Assembly: GCA_947456845.1 (NCBI GenBank)
Contig: CANGUJ010000227.1
Span: forward strand, 1-6,569
DNA from: Burkholderiales bacterium
GTDB taxonomy: Bacteria; Pseudomonadota; Gammaproteobacteria; Burkholderiales; JAEUOS01
Direction of reading: 5' to 3'
Length of the DNA: 6,569 bases
Position 1 is the stretch's first letter. Each line of letters begins with the position of its first letter. Below are positions 1-6,107 of the stretch, in pieces. Under the pieces are notes generated by a model. The model was not told the DNA's origin and ran no database searches. It saw only the letters and a program-made list of their open reading frames with translations. The position numbers were made by a program, and so were the translations under genes.

Positions 1-816
1 AAGAACGACGACGCCCTGGCGCGCAGGATGGCCGCGCTGTGCGACATCTATGTCAACGACGCCTTCGGCACCGCCCACCGGGCCGAGGCCACCACGCACG
101 GCATGGCCAGGCATGCGGCGATTGCCTGCGCCGGCCCGCTGATGGCGGCCGAACTCGATGCGCTCGCCGCCGCCCTGGCGGCGCCCCGGCGCCCGCTGGT
201 GGCGATCGTCGCCGGTTCCAAGGTCTCGACCAAGCTGTCCATCCTGCAGGCGCTTGCCGAGCGGGTGGACCACATGATCGTCGGCGGCGGCATCGCCAAC
301 ACCTTCATGCTGGCCGAGGGCCTGCCCATAGGCAAGTCGCTGGCCGAGCCCGACATGCTCGCCGACGCCAGGGCGGTGATGGACAGGATGGCCGCCAAGG
401 GCGGCTCGGTGCCCATCCCGGTCGACGTGGTGGTCGGCAAGCGGTTCGCCGCCGACGCGGCGGCGGCCACCAAGGCCGCGCGGGACGTGGCGCCCGACGA
501 CATGATCTTCGACATCGGTCCGCAGAGCGCCCGGGCGCTGGCCGGTCTCATCGCCGGTGCCGGCACCATCGTCTGGAACGGGCCGGTCGGGGTGTTCGAG
601 TTCGACCAGTTCGGCGGCGGCACGCGCGCGGTGGCCGAGGCGATCGCCGCGTCCAAGGCGTTTTCGATCGCCGGCGGCGGCGACACCATCGCCGCCATCA
701 ACAAGTACGGCGTGGCGCAGAAGATCGGCTACATTTCGACCGCCGGCGGCGCGTTCCTCGAATTCCTCGAGGGCAAGGTGCTGCCCGCCGTGCAAGTCCT
801 CGAAGAGCGCGCCTAA
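1..816 (+). CDS. pgk: Phosphoglycerate kinase, 5'-truncated by window edge
   Basis: Cytosolic kinase that interconverts 1,3-bisphosphoglycerate plus ADP with 3-phosphoglycerate plus ATP in glycolysis, gluconeogenesis and the Calvin cycle. The frame is open from base 1, so the ATG at 28 is an internal Met and not the start. 271 residues are visible; the family usually has about 390-400, so roughly 120 N-terminal residues, including most of the substrate-binding N-domain, lie outside the window. Visible family motifs are YVNDAFGTAHRAEA (from about base 49), the nucleotide-phosphate loop GSKVSTK (214-234), IVGGGIANTFMLAEG, WNGPVGVFEFDQFGGGT, and the C-terminal nucleotide loop GGGDT (673-687). 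The gene ends at TAA 814-816. It lies 48 bp upstream of pyk in the same direction, which suggests co-transcription. No frameshift or missing motif is visible in the part present. Confidence 0.97.
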   Translation, partial: KNDDALARRMAALCDIYVNDAFGTAHRAEATTHGMARHAAIACAGPLMAAELDALAAALAAPRRPLVAIVAGSKVSTKLSILQALAERVDHMIVGGGIANTFMLAEGLPIGKSLAEPDMLADARAVMDRMAAKGGSVPIPVDVVVGKRFAADAAAATKAARDVAPDDMIFDIGPQSARALAGLIAGAGTIVWNGPVGVFEFDQFGGGTRAVAEAIAASKAFSIAGGGDTIAAINKYGVAQKIGYISTAGGAFLEFLEGKVLPAVQVLEERA

Positions 817-864
817 GCGGCGGCGCCGACGACCGCGGCCACGATACGACCACAAGGGCATGCC

Positions 865-2298
865 ATGTCACGCAGCACCAAGATCGTAGCCACGCTCGGT
901 CCGGCTTCCAGCGACGCGGACACCCTCGGGCGCCTGATCGCCGCCGGCGTCGACGTGGTGCGGCTGAATTTTTCGCACGGCAGCGCGCAGGACCACATCG
1001 CCCGCGCGAGGCTGGTGCGCAGCATCGCCGCCGAGCACAGGCGCGCGGTGGCCATTCTGGCGGACCTGCAGGGGCCGAAAATCCGTGTCGGCAGGTTCGC
1101 CGAAGGCAAGGTCCTGCTCGAGAGGGGCGCCGGCTTCGTGCTCGACGCCGACTGCGAACTGGGCAACGCCGAGGCGGTGGGCATCGACTACAAGGAACTG
1201 CCGCACGACGTCAAGGTCGGCGATGTCCTGCTGCTCGACGACGGCAAGATCGTGCTGGTCGTCGACAGGGTCGTCGGCAACCGCGTGAGCACCACCGTCG
1301 GGGTCGGCGGGGTGCTGTCGAACAACAAGGGCATCAACAAGCAGGGCGGCGGGCTCACCGCCCCGCCGCTCACCGCCAAGGACATCGAGGACATCAACAC
1401 CTCGGTGGCGCTGGGGGCGGACTACCTGGCGGTATCGTTCCCGAAATCCGGCTCCGACATGTACATGGCGCGCGAACTCATGCGCGCCAAGGGCGGCAAG
1501 TCGCTCCTGATCGCCAAGATCGAGCGTGCCGAGGCGATTCCCGCGCTCGAGGAGATCCTCAAGGCGTCCGACGGCATCATGGTGGCGCGCGGCGACCTGG
1601 CCGTCGAAGTGGGCGACGCCGCGGTGCCGGCGCTGCAAAAGCGCATGATCCGCATGGCCCGCGAGATGAACAAGCTCTCCATCACGGCCACCCAGATGAT
1701 GGAATCCATGATCACCTCGCCCGTGCCCACCCGCGCCGAGGTCAGCGATGTGGCCAACGCGGTGCTCGACGGCACCGACGCGGTGATGCTGTCGGCCGAA
1801 TCGGCCTCCGGCAAGTTCCCGGTCGAGGCCGTCGAGGCCATGCACCGCATCTGCGTGGAGACCGACAAGTCCATGGACACCGAGGTCAAGCTCGACCAGG
1901 ACTTCCTCAACCGGGTGTTCACCCGCATCGACCAGTCCATCGCGATGGCGGCGCTGTTCACCGCGCACCATCTCAAGGTCAAGGCCATCGTCGCCCTCAC
2001 GCAGTCCGGCTCCACCGCGCTGTGGATGAGCCGCCTGAATTCGGGCGTGCCCATCTATGCCCTGACGCCGGAGACGGGAACCTACAGCAAGCTCGCGCTG
2101 TTCCGCGACACCCGCGTGTTCATGATGCCGATGGACGCGCCCGACCGCGACCGCCTGCTGGCCGACTCGGAAGCCTTCCTGCTCGCCGAAGGCGTGGTCG
2201 CCAAGGGCGACCTGATCGTCATCACCATCGGCGAGCCGATCGGCAAGGCGGGCGGCACCAACACCCTCAAGATCGTTCGCGTCGGCGAGCATAGCTAG
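865..2298 (+). CDS. pyk: Pyruvate kinase, PykA-like
   Basis: Converts phosphoenolpyruvate and ADP to pyruvate and ATP, the last step of glycolysis. The 477 residues match the usual full length. Visible motifs: TKIVATLGPAS (5-15), substrate-binding Arg33 and NFSHG (35-39), ADLQGPKIRVG (66-76), the B-domain DDGKIVL (125-131), the active-site signature LLIAKIERAEAI with catalytic Lys218 and metal ligand Glu220, the second metal ligand Asp244 in ARGDL, TATQMMESMI (274-283) with the proton-shuttle Thr276, and PTRAEVSDVANAVLDGTDAVMLSAES (288-313). VGIDYK.LP and LSNNKGINK.GGG resemble E. coli PykA more than PykF; this subtype call is inference by eye. The start is supported by AAGGG at 854-858, six bases before the ATG. 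An out-of-frame ATG at 860 is too close to that site. It is preceded by pgk and followed by fba after 62 bp. Confidence 0.97.
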   Translation: MSRSTKIVATLGPASSDADTLGRLIAAGVDVVRLNFSHGSAQDHIARARLVRSIAAEHRRAVAILADLQGPKIRVGRFAEGKVLLERGAGFVLDADCELGNAEAVGIDYKELPHDVKVGDVLLLDDGKIVLVVDRVVGNRVSTTVGVGGVLSNNKGINKQGGGLTAPPLTAKDIEDINTSVALGADYLAVSFPKSGSDMYMARELMRAKGGKSLLIAKIERAEAIPALEEILKASDGIMVARGDLAVEVGDAAVPALQKRMIRMAREMNKLSITATQMMESMITSPVPTRAEVSDVANAVLDGTDAVMLSAESASGKFPVEAVEAMHRICVETDKSMDTEVKLDQDFLNRVFTRIDQSIAMAALFTAHHLKVKAIVALTQSGSTALWMSRLNSGVPIYALTPETGTYSKLALFRDTRVFMMPMDAPDRDRLLADSEAFLLAEGVVAKGDLIVITIGEPIGKAGGTNTLKIVRVGEHS

Positions 2299-2314
2299 GG
2301 ACGCGCGCGGGCCG

Positions 2315-2343
2315 CCCCTTAAAATACCCCTTTTCGTCCCCCT
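2315..2343 (+). promoter_or_regulatory. Possible promoter or regulator site upstream of fba
   Basis: The 62-bp pyk-fba gap holds the only AT-rich patch outside genes, TTAAAATA at 2319-2326. It contains TAAAAT (2320-2325), which resembles a sigma-70 -10 box. No good -35 box is visible 16-18 bp upstream, so an extended or activator-dependent promoter would be needed. Around it, CCCCTT occurs at 2315-2320 and 2327-2332 and CCCCCT at 2338-2343, spaced 11-12 bp or about one helical turn, as a protein-binding site might be. This is weak evidence. The patch could simply be non-coding composition drift. Confidence 0.3.
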
Positions 2344-2350
2344 GACAACC

Positions 2351-2355
2351 AGGAG
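2351..2355 (+). promoter_or_regulatory. Ribosome binding site of fba
   Basis: AGGAG lies five bases before the ATG at 2361. It is the strongest Shine-Dalgarno match in the window and fixes the fba start. It fits high expression of aldolase. Confidence 0.8.
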
Positions 2356-2360
2356 TTTCC

Positions 2361-3425
2361 ATGCCACTCGTCTCGATGCGCCAGCTTCTCGACCATGCCG
2401 CCGAAAACGGCTACGGCCTGCCCGCCTTCAACGTCAACAACCTCGAGCAGGTCCAGGCCATCATGGAAGCCGCCGCCGAAACCAACTCGCCGGTGATCAT
2501 GCAGGCCTCGGCCGGCGCGCGCAAGTATGCAGGCGAAACCTTCCTCAAGTACCTGATCCAGGCGGCTGTCGATACCTATCCCGACATTCCGGTGGTGATG
2601 CACCAGGACCACGGCCAGTCGCCGGCGGTGTGCGAAGGCGCCATCAAGCTGGGCTTCTCCTCGGTGATGATGGATGGCTCGCTCATGGCCGACGGCAAGA
2701 CCATCGCCGAATACGATTACAACGTCGACGTGACCCAGAAGGTGGTGGGCATGGCGCACCGGCTCGGCATCACCGTCGAGGGCGAACTGGGCTGCCTGGG
2801 CTCGCTCGAGACCATGCGCGGCGACAAGGAGGACGGCCACGGCACCGACGCCACCATGACCCGCGACCAGCTCCTGACCGACCCGGACCAGGCCGCCGAT
2901 TTCGTCAGGAAAACCCAGATCGACGCCCTGGCGATCGCCATCGGCACCTCGCATGGCGCCTACAAGTTCTCGCGCAAGCCCACCGGCGACATCCTGGCCA
3001 TCGAACGCATCAAGGAGATCCACAAGCGCATCCCCAACACGCACCTGGTCATGCACGGCTCTTCCTCGGTGCCGCAGGACCTGCTGGCCATCATCCGCGC
3101 CAACGGCGGCGAGATGAAGGAAACCTACGGCGTTCCGGTCGAGGAAATCCAGGAAGGCATCAAGCACGGCGTGCGCAAGGTCAATATCGACACCGACATC
3201 CGGCTGGCCATGACCGGCGCCATCCGCAAGTTCATGAACGAGAACAAGAGCCATTTCGACCCGCGCGACTACCTCAAGCCCGCGCGCGCCGCTGCCAAGG
3301 CGATCTGCAAGGAACGCTACGAACAGTTCGGCTGCGCCGGCCAGGCCTCCAAGATCAAGCCGATCCCGCTCCCCGACATCGCCGCCGCCTACGCCTCGGG
3401 CAAGCTGTCGCAGGTCGTCAACTAG
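2361..3425 (+). CDS. fba: Fructose-1,6-bisphosphate aldolase, class II, Calvin-cycle subtype
   Basis: Zinc-dependent aldolase that reversibly cleaves fructose-1,6-bisphosphate to glyceraldehyde-3-phosphate and dihydroxyacetone phosphate; enzymes of this subtype (CbbA-like) also make sedoheptulose-1,7-bisphosphate in autotrophs. The 354 residues fit the subtype. By comparison with the E. coli class II enzyme, HQDHG (81-85) supplies the catalytic Asp83 and zinc ligand His84, GELG (141-144) carries acidic Glu142, and His198 (GTSHG) and His232 (MHGSSS) are the remaining zinc ligands. VNIDTDIRLA (274-283) carries the substrate-binding Asn275. YLKPAR near 304 and the long C-terminal helix region are typical. 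Presence in a pgk-pyk-fba block fits glycolysis or gluconeogenesis; nothing in the window proves autotrophy. The stop TAG is only 15 bp from purC, in the same frame, so the two are probably co-transcribed. Confidence 0.96.
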   Translation: MPLVSMRQLLDHAAENGYGLPAFNVNNLEQVQAIMEAAAETNSPVIMQASAGARKYAGETFLKYLIQAAVDTYPDIPVVMHQDHGQSPAVCEGAIKLGFSSVMMDGSLMADGKTIAEYDYNVDVTQKVVGMAHRLGITVEGELGCLGSLETMRGDKEDGHGTDATMTRDQLLTDPDQAADFVRKTQIDALAIAIGTSHGAYKFSRKPTGDILAIERIKEIHKRIPNTHLVMHGSSSVPQDLLAIIRANGGEMKETYGVPVEEIQEGIKHGVRKVNIDTDIRLAMTGAIRKFMNENKSHFDPRDYLKPARAAAKAICKERYEQFGCAGQASKIKPIPLPDIAAAYASGKLSQVVN

Positions 3426-3440
3426 GGGCCGTGCCGTCAC

Positions 3441-4334
3441 GTGACCGTCCTCTACGAATCGTCCATCAAGAGCCTGCCATTCGTCTATCGCGGCAAGGTG
3501 CGCGACACCTACGCGGTGGGCGAGGACAAGCTCCTGATGGTCACCACCGACCGCCTGTCGGCGTTCGACGTGGTGATGGCCGAACCGATTCCCGCCAAGG
3601 GTCGGGTGCTCAACCAGATGGCCAATTTCTGGTTCGCCCGCTTGAGGCATATCGTGCCCAATCACCTGACCGGCATCGCGCCGGAAAGCGTGGTGGCCCC
3701 CGCCGAGATGGGCCAGATCGCCGGTCGCGCGGTGGTGGCCAAGCGGCTCAAGCCGCTCCCGGTCGAGGCGGTGGTGCGCGGCTACATCATCGGCTCGGGC
3801 TGGAAGGACTACCAGGCCACCGGCGGCATCTGTGGCATCGCGCTGCCGGCCGGCATGCAGCAGGCGCAAAAGCTTGCCCTGCCCATCTTCACACCCGCCA
3901 GCAAGGCCGAACTGGGCGAGCACGACGAGAACGTCGCGTTCGACCATGTGGCCAAACTCATCGGCGCCGAACTGGCCAACCGCGTACGTGAGATCAGCAT
4001 CCGGCTCTACGAGGAAGCGGCACGCTATGCGGCCACCCGCGGCATCATCATCGCCGATACCAAGTTCGAATTCGGTCTCGACGCCGACGGCACGCTGACG
4101 CTGATGGACGAGGTGCTCACCGCCGATTCCTCGCGCTTCTGGCCGGTCGACCAGTATCGGGTGGGCGTGAGTCCGCCCTCGTTCGACAAGCAGTTCGTGC
4201 GCGACTACCTGGAAACGCTCACCTGGAACAAAAAGCCGCCGCCGCCGCCGCTGCCGGCCGAGGTGATCGAACGCACCGCGGCCAAGTATCGCGAGGCCCT
4301 GACGCGGCTCACCGGCGAGGAGCTGCGTCCATGA
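3441..4334 (+). CDS. purC: Phosphoribosylaminoimidazole-succinocarboxamide synthase (SAICAR synthetase)
   Basis: Joins aspartate to CAIR with ATP to form SAICAR in de novo purine synthesis. The 297 residues match the proteobacterial long form. Visible motifs: the ATP-loop RGKVRDTY (17-24), TTDRLSAFDV (35-44), PVEAVVRGYIIGSGW (107-121), the aspartate/phosphate region PIFTPA.KAE..EHDENV (148-165), IADTKFEFG (204-212), LMDEVLTADSSRFW (221-234) and PPSFDKQFVRDYL (245-257). The start is GTG: it gives the family's usual N-terminus (LYESSIKSLP), and no ATG is available before codon 33. AGGGG at 3424-3428 may be the ribosome binding site, though its 12-base spacing is long and it overlaps the fba stop. 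Residues 266-270 are five prolines from a (CCG)5 run. The last four bases overlap purE, indicating translational coupling. Confidence 0.97.
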   Translation: MTVLYESSIKSLPFVYRGKVRDTYAVGEDKLLMVTTDRLSAFDVVMAEPIPAKGRVLNQMANFWFARLRHIVPNHLTGIAPESVVAPAEMGQIAGRAVVAKRLKPLPVEAVVRGYIIGSGWKDYQATGGICGIALPAGMQQAQKLALPIFTPASKAELGEHDENVAFDHVAKLIGAELANRVREISIRLYEEAARYAATRGIIIADTKFEFGLDADGTLTLMDEVLTADSSRFWPVDQYRVGVSPPSFDKQFVRDYLETLTWNKKPPPPPLPAEVIERTAAKYREALTRLTGEELRP

Positions 4335-4864
4335 GCGAAGGTTCGGCAAAGCGTCCGGCGCCCGAAAAGCAGTCCAGGGCGCAGGTCGGCGTGGTGATGG
4401 GCAGTTCGAGCGACTGGCCGGTGATGGAGGCGGCGGTGAGGATCCTCGCCGAATTCGCCGTGCCGCACGAGTGCCAGGTGCTCTCGGCGCACCGCATGCC
4501 CGACGAGATGTTCGCCTACGCGGAAGGGGCGGCCCGGCGCGGCCTGTCGGCCATTATCGCCGGCGCCGGCGGCGCGGCGCATCTGCCCGGCATGATCGCC
4601 GCCAAGACCATCGTGCCGGTGCTGGGCGTGCCTGTGCCGTCGCGGCACCTGGCCGGCCTGGATTCGCTGTATTCCATCGTGCAGATGCCCAAGGGTGTGC
4701 CGGTGGCCACCTTCGCCATCGGCGAAGCCGGCGCCGCCAACGCAGCCCTGTTCGCGGTGGCCATGCTCGCGCGCGGCGACCGGGCGTTGGCGCTCAAGCT
4801 GGAGGCCTTTCGCAGGCGGCAGAACAAGGCGGCGCGCGACATGACCCTGCCGCCGGCCAAGTAG
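4331..4864 (+). CDS. purE: N5-carboxyaminoimidazole ribonucleotide mutase, class I PurE
   Basis: Moves the carboxyl group of N5-CAIR from nitrogen to carbon, giving CAIR, the substrate of PurC. The 177 residues compare with about 160-170 usual; the extra length is a polar, probably disordered N-terminal tail of about 18 residues. Visible motifs: VVMGSSSDW (21-29), the catalytic His54 in LSAHRMPDE (51-59), the phosphate/substrate loop GAGGAAHLPGM (78-88), PVLGVPV, GLDSLYSIVQMPKGVPV, and the C-terminal IGEAGAANAAL that packs in the octamer. An adjacent purK supports the class I mutase role, not the class II direct AIR carboxylase. The ATG overlaps the purC stop as ATGA, and GAGGAG at 4317-4322 sits eight bases upstream as ribosome binding site. 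Confidence 0.97.
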   Translation: MSEGSAKRPAPEKQSRAQVGVVMGSSSDWPVMEAAVRILAEFAVPHECQVLSAHRMPDEMFAYAEGAARRGLSAIIAGAGGAAHLPGMIAAKTIVPVLGVPVPSRHLAGLDSLYSIVQMPKGVPVATFAIGEAGAANAALFAVAMLARGDRALALKLEAFRRRQNKAARDMTLPPAK

Positions 4865-4868
4865 CCTG

Positions 4869-4916
4869 GCGAGGCCGCGATGTCCCATCCCATCACCCCG
4901 CCGGGCGCCTGGCTCG
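4869..4916 (+). repeat. Direct repeat copy 1 (partial duplicate of the purK start)
   Basis: This 48-bp segment is repeated at 4948-4995, offset by 79 bp, with one mismatch (C at 4896 against T at 4975). It carries a GAGG ribosome binding site (4871-4874), an ATG (4880-4882) and twelve following codons nearly identical to those of purK. A 31-bp spacer of no recognised origin separates the copies. The offset is not a multiple of three, so this copy is not in frame with purK. It begins five bases after the purE stop. Confidence 0.93.
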
Positions 4917-4948
4917 CCGTCCCACGACCGAGCCCGGACTTGAGGTAG
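4880..4948 (+). other. 22-codon reading frame from the duplicated purK start (possible leader peptide)
   Basis: ATG at 4880 with GAGG five bases upstream opens a 22-codon frame ending at TAG 4946-4948, 10 bp before the purK ATG. Its first 12 residues (MSHPITPPGAWL) equal those of PurK except Thr6 for Ile6. The remaining ten (AVPRPSPDLR) come from the spacer and part company with PurK just before the GGGQLG nucleotide loop, so the peptide cannot be an enzyme. The start site is as good as that of purK, so it is probably translated if transcribed. Ribosomes ending at 4948 could re-initiate at purK. It may be non-functional debris of a duplication, or a translated leader; the sequence alone does not decide. 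Confidence 0.45.
4911..4934 (+). other. GC-rich hairpin in the purE-purK gap
   Basis: GGCTCG (4911-4916) pairs with CGAGCC (4929-4934). Inside, GTC (4919-4921) pairs with GAC (4926-4928) around a CCAC loop, leaving a two-base bulge. No T-run follows, so it is not a typical intrinsic terminator. The left arm is the last six bases of repeat copy 1. The same six bases end copy 2 (4990-4995) inside purK, so the right arm could in principle pair with either. Confidence 0.4.
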
Positions 4949-4995
4949 CGAGGCCGCGATGTCCCATCCCATCATCCCGCCGGGCGCCTGGCTCG
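4948..4995 (+). repeat. Direct repeat copy 2 (functional purK start)
   Basis: Second copy of the 48-bp repeat, 47 of 48 bases identical to 4869-4916. This copy leads into the intact purK frame: GAGG at 4950-4953 lies five bases before the ATG at 4959. An in-frame TGA at 4941-4943 rules out a longer PurK N-terminus. The segment runs to codon 12 of purK plus the first base of codon 13. Confidence 0.93.
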
Positions 4996-6107
4996 GTTTG
5001 CTCGGCGGTGGCCAACTCGGCCGCATGTTCTGCATGGCTGCGCAGAGCATGGGCTACCGGGTGGCCGTGCTCGATCCCGGCGCGGAAAGCCCGGCCGGCA
5101 CGGTGGCCGACCTGCATATTCGCCGCGACTATCTCGACCCGCAGGGGCTGGAGGAACTGGCGCGCCTGTGCAAGGGGGTGACCACCGAGTTCGAGAACGT
5201 GCCGGCCAAGGCGCTGGAGTTCCTGGCCGGCCATTGCCTGGTCAGTCCGATGGCGTCCTCCGTGGCCATCGCGCAGGACCGCATCCGCGAGAAGCAGTTC
5301 ATCGAAGCCACCGGCGTGGCGGTGGCGCCGCACCTGGTGGTGCGCAACGCGGCCGACCTGGACGCGCCGCCGGCGGCGCTGTTTCCTGGCATCCTCAAGG
5401 TGGCGCGCCTGGGCTACGACGGCAAGGGGCAGGCGCGGGTGGCGTCCGCGCAGGAGGCGCGCGCGGCCTTTGCCGGGTTCGGCGAGGTGCCGTGCGTGCT
5501 TGAAAAGCGCCTGGCATTGAAGACCGAGATCTCGGTGGTGGTGGCGCGCACCCGCACGACCGGCGTGGCGGTTTTTCCGGTGGCCGAGAACGAGCACCGG
5601 GGCGGCATCCTCGACACCAGCGTGGCGCCGGCGCGCATCGACGACGCCCTGGCCGAGGCGGCGCGCTCCGGCGCGCTGCGCATCGCCGCCGCGCTTGACT
5701 ATGTGGGCGTGCTGTGCGTGGAGTTCTTCGTGCTCGATGACGGCGCCGTGCTGGTCAACGAGATCGCCCCGCGCCCGCACAACAGCGGCCACTACACCAT
5801 CGACGCCTGCGTCACCAGCCAGTTCGAGCAGCAGGTGCGGGTGCTGGCCGGGCTGCCGCTGGGTGACACCCGCCAGCACACCCCTGCGGTGATGCTCAAC
5901 ATCCTCGGCGAATCCTGGCGTGGTTCGCATGCCGCCGATCCGCCGCCCTGGGAACGATTGCTGGGCCATGGCAGCGCCAAGCTGCACCTCTACGGCAAGT
6001 CGCAGGCGCGCCCCGGGCGCAAGATGGGCCATGTCACGGTGCTTGGCGTGACCCTCGACGACGCACTGGCATCGGCCGCGTCGGTCCGCGCGCTGATTGC
6101 GCCGTGA
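4959..6107 (+). CDS. purK: N5-carboxyaminoimidazole ribonucleotide synthase (ATP-grasp)
   Basis: Uses ATP and bicarbonate to carboxylate AIR to N5-CAIR, the substrate of PurE. The 382 residues match the family. The N-terminal preATP-grasp domain opens with LGLLGGGQLGRMF (12-24) and continues through VAVLDP (35-40) and TTEFENVP (75-82). The ATP-grasp core shows ILKVARLGYDGKGQ (145-158), the EKRLALKTEISVVVAR region (182-197), and the metal-binding end NEIAPRPHNSGHYTIDAC (267-284) with Glu268. The C-terminal domain has LHLYGKSQARPGRKMGH (342-358). The ATG at 4959 is chosen because it gives the normal distance to GGGQLG, has GAGG five bases upstream, and follows an in-frame stop at 4941. The 94-bp gap after purE is long for this operon because of the duplicated start segment. 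The stop overlaps the next gene as GTGA. Confidence 0.96.
   Translation: MSHPIIPPGAWLGLLGGGQLGRMFCMAAQSMGYRVAVLDPGAESPAGTVADLHIRRDYLDPQGLEELARLCKGVTTEFENVPAKALEFLAGHCLVSPMASSVAIAQDRIREKQFIEATGVAVAPHLVVRNAADLDAPPAALFPGILKVARLGYDGKGQARVASAQEARAAFAGFGEVPCVLEKRLALKTEISVVVARTRTTGVAVFPVAENEHRGGILDTSVAPARIDDALAEAARSGALRIAAALDYVGVLCVEFFVLDDGAVLVNEIAPRPHNSGHYTIDACVTSQFEQQVRVLAGLPLGDTRQHTPAVMLNILGESWRGSHAADPPPWERLLGHGSAKLHLYGKSQARPGRKMGHVTVLGVTLDDALASAASVRALIAP

Noticed and set aside
860..889. Nine-codon frame from the ATG five bases before the pyk start
   Set aside because: AAGGG at 854-858 is only one base from this ATG but ideally placed for the pyk ATG at 865. It is a chance overlap.
39..2294. A 751-codon open frame on the + strand spanning pgk and pyk in another frame
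   Set aside because: It overlaps two confidently identified genes. Its product is extremely rich in Arg, Gly and His with no family motif, as expected of an out-of-frame reading in high-GC DNA.
2298..2340. GGGACG and CGTCCC inverted repeat around the pyk-fba gap, considered as a pyk terminator
   Set aside because: The six-base arms are 31 bases apart, there is no compact hairpin, and no T-run follows the right arm.
3436..3445. Perfect 10-bp palindrome GTCACGTGAC over the purC start codon
   Set aside because: It overlaps the GTG start and second codon, is a single short site, and can arise by chance. No operator family I can name fits it.
2319..4349. A 676-codon antisense open frame opposite fba and purC, with similar long ones at 868-2367 and 4893-6281
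   Set aside because: These are mirror readings of high-GC coding DNA. They have no recognisable domains, and the + strand genes beneath them are complete and conserved.
4865..4958. purE-purK gap considered as a purine riboswitch or an insertion-sequence scar
   Set aside because: The gap is explained by the duplicated purK start plus a 31-bp spacer. There is no aptamer-like core, no terminal inverted repeats, and no target-site duplication apart from the 48-bp repeat itself.
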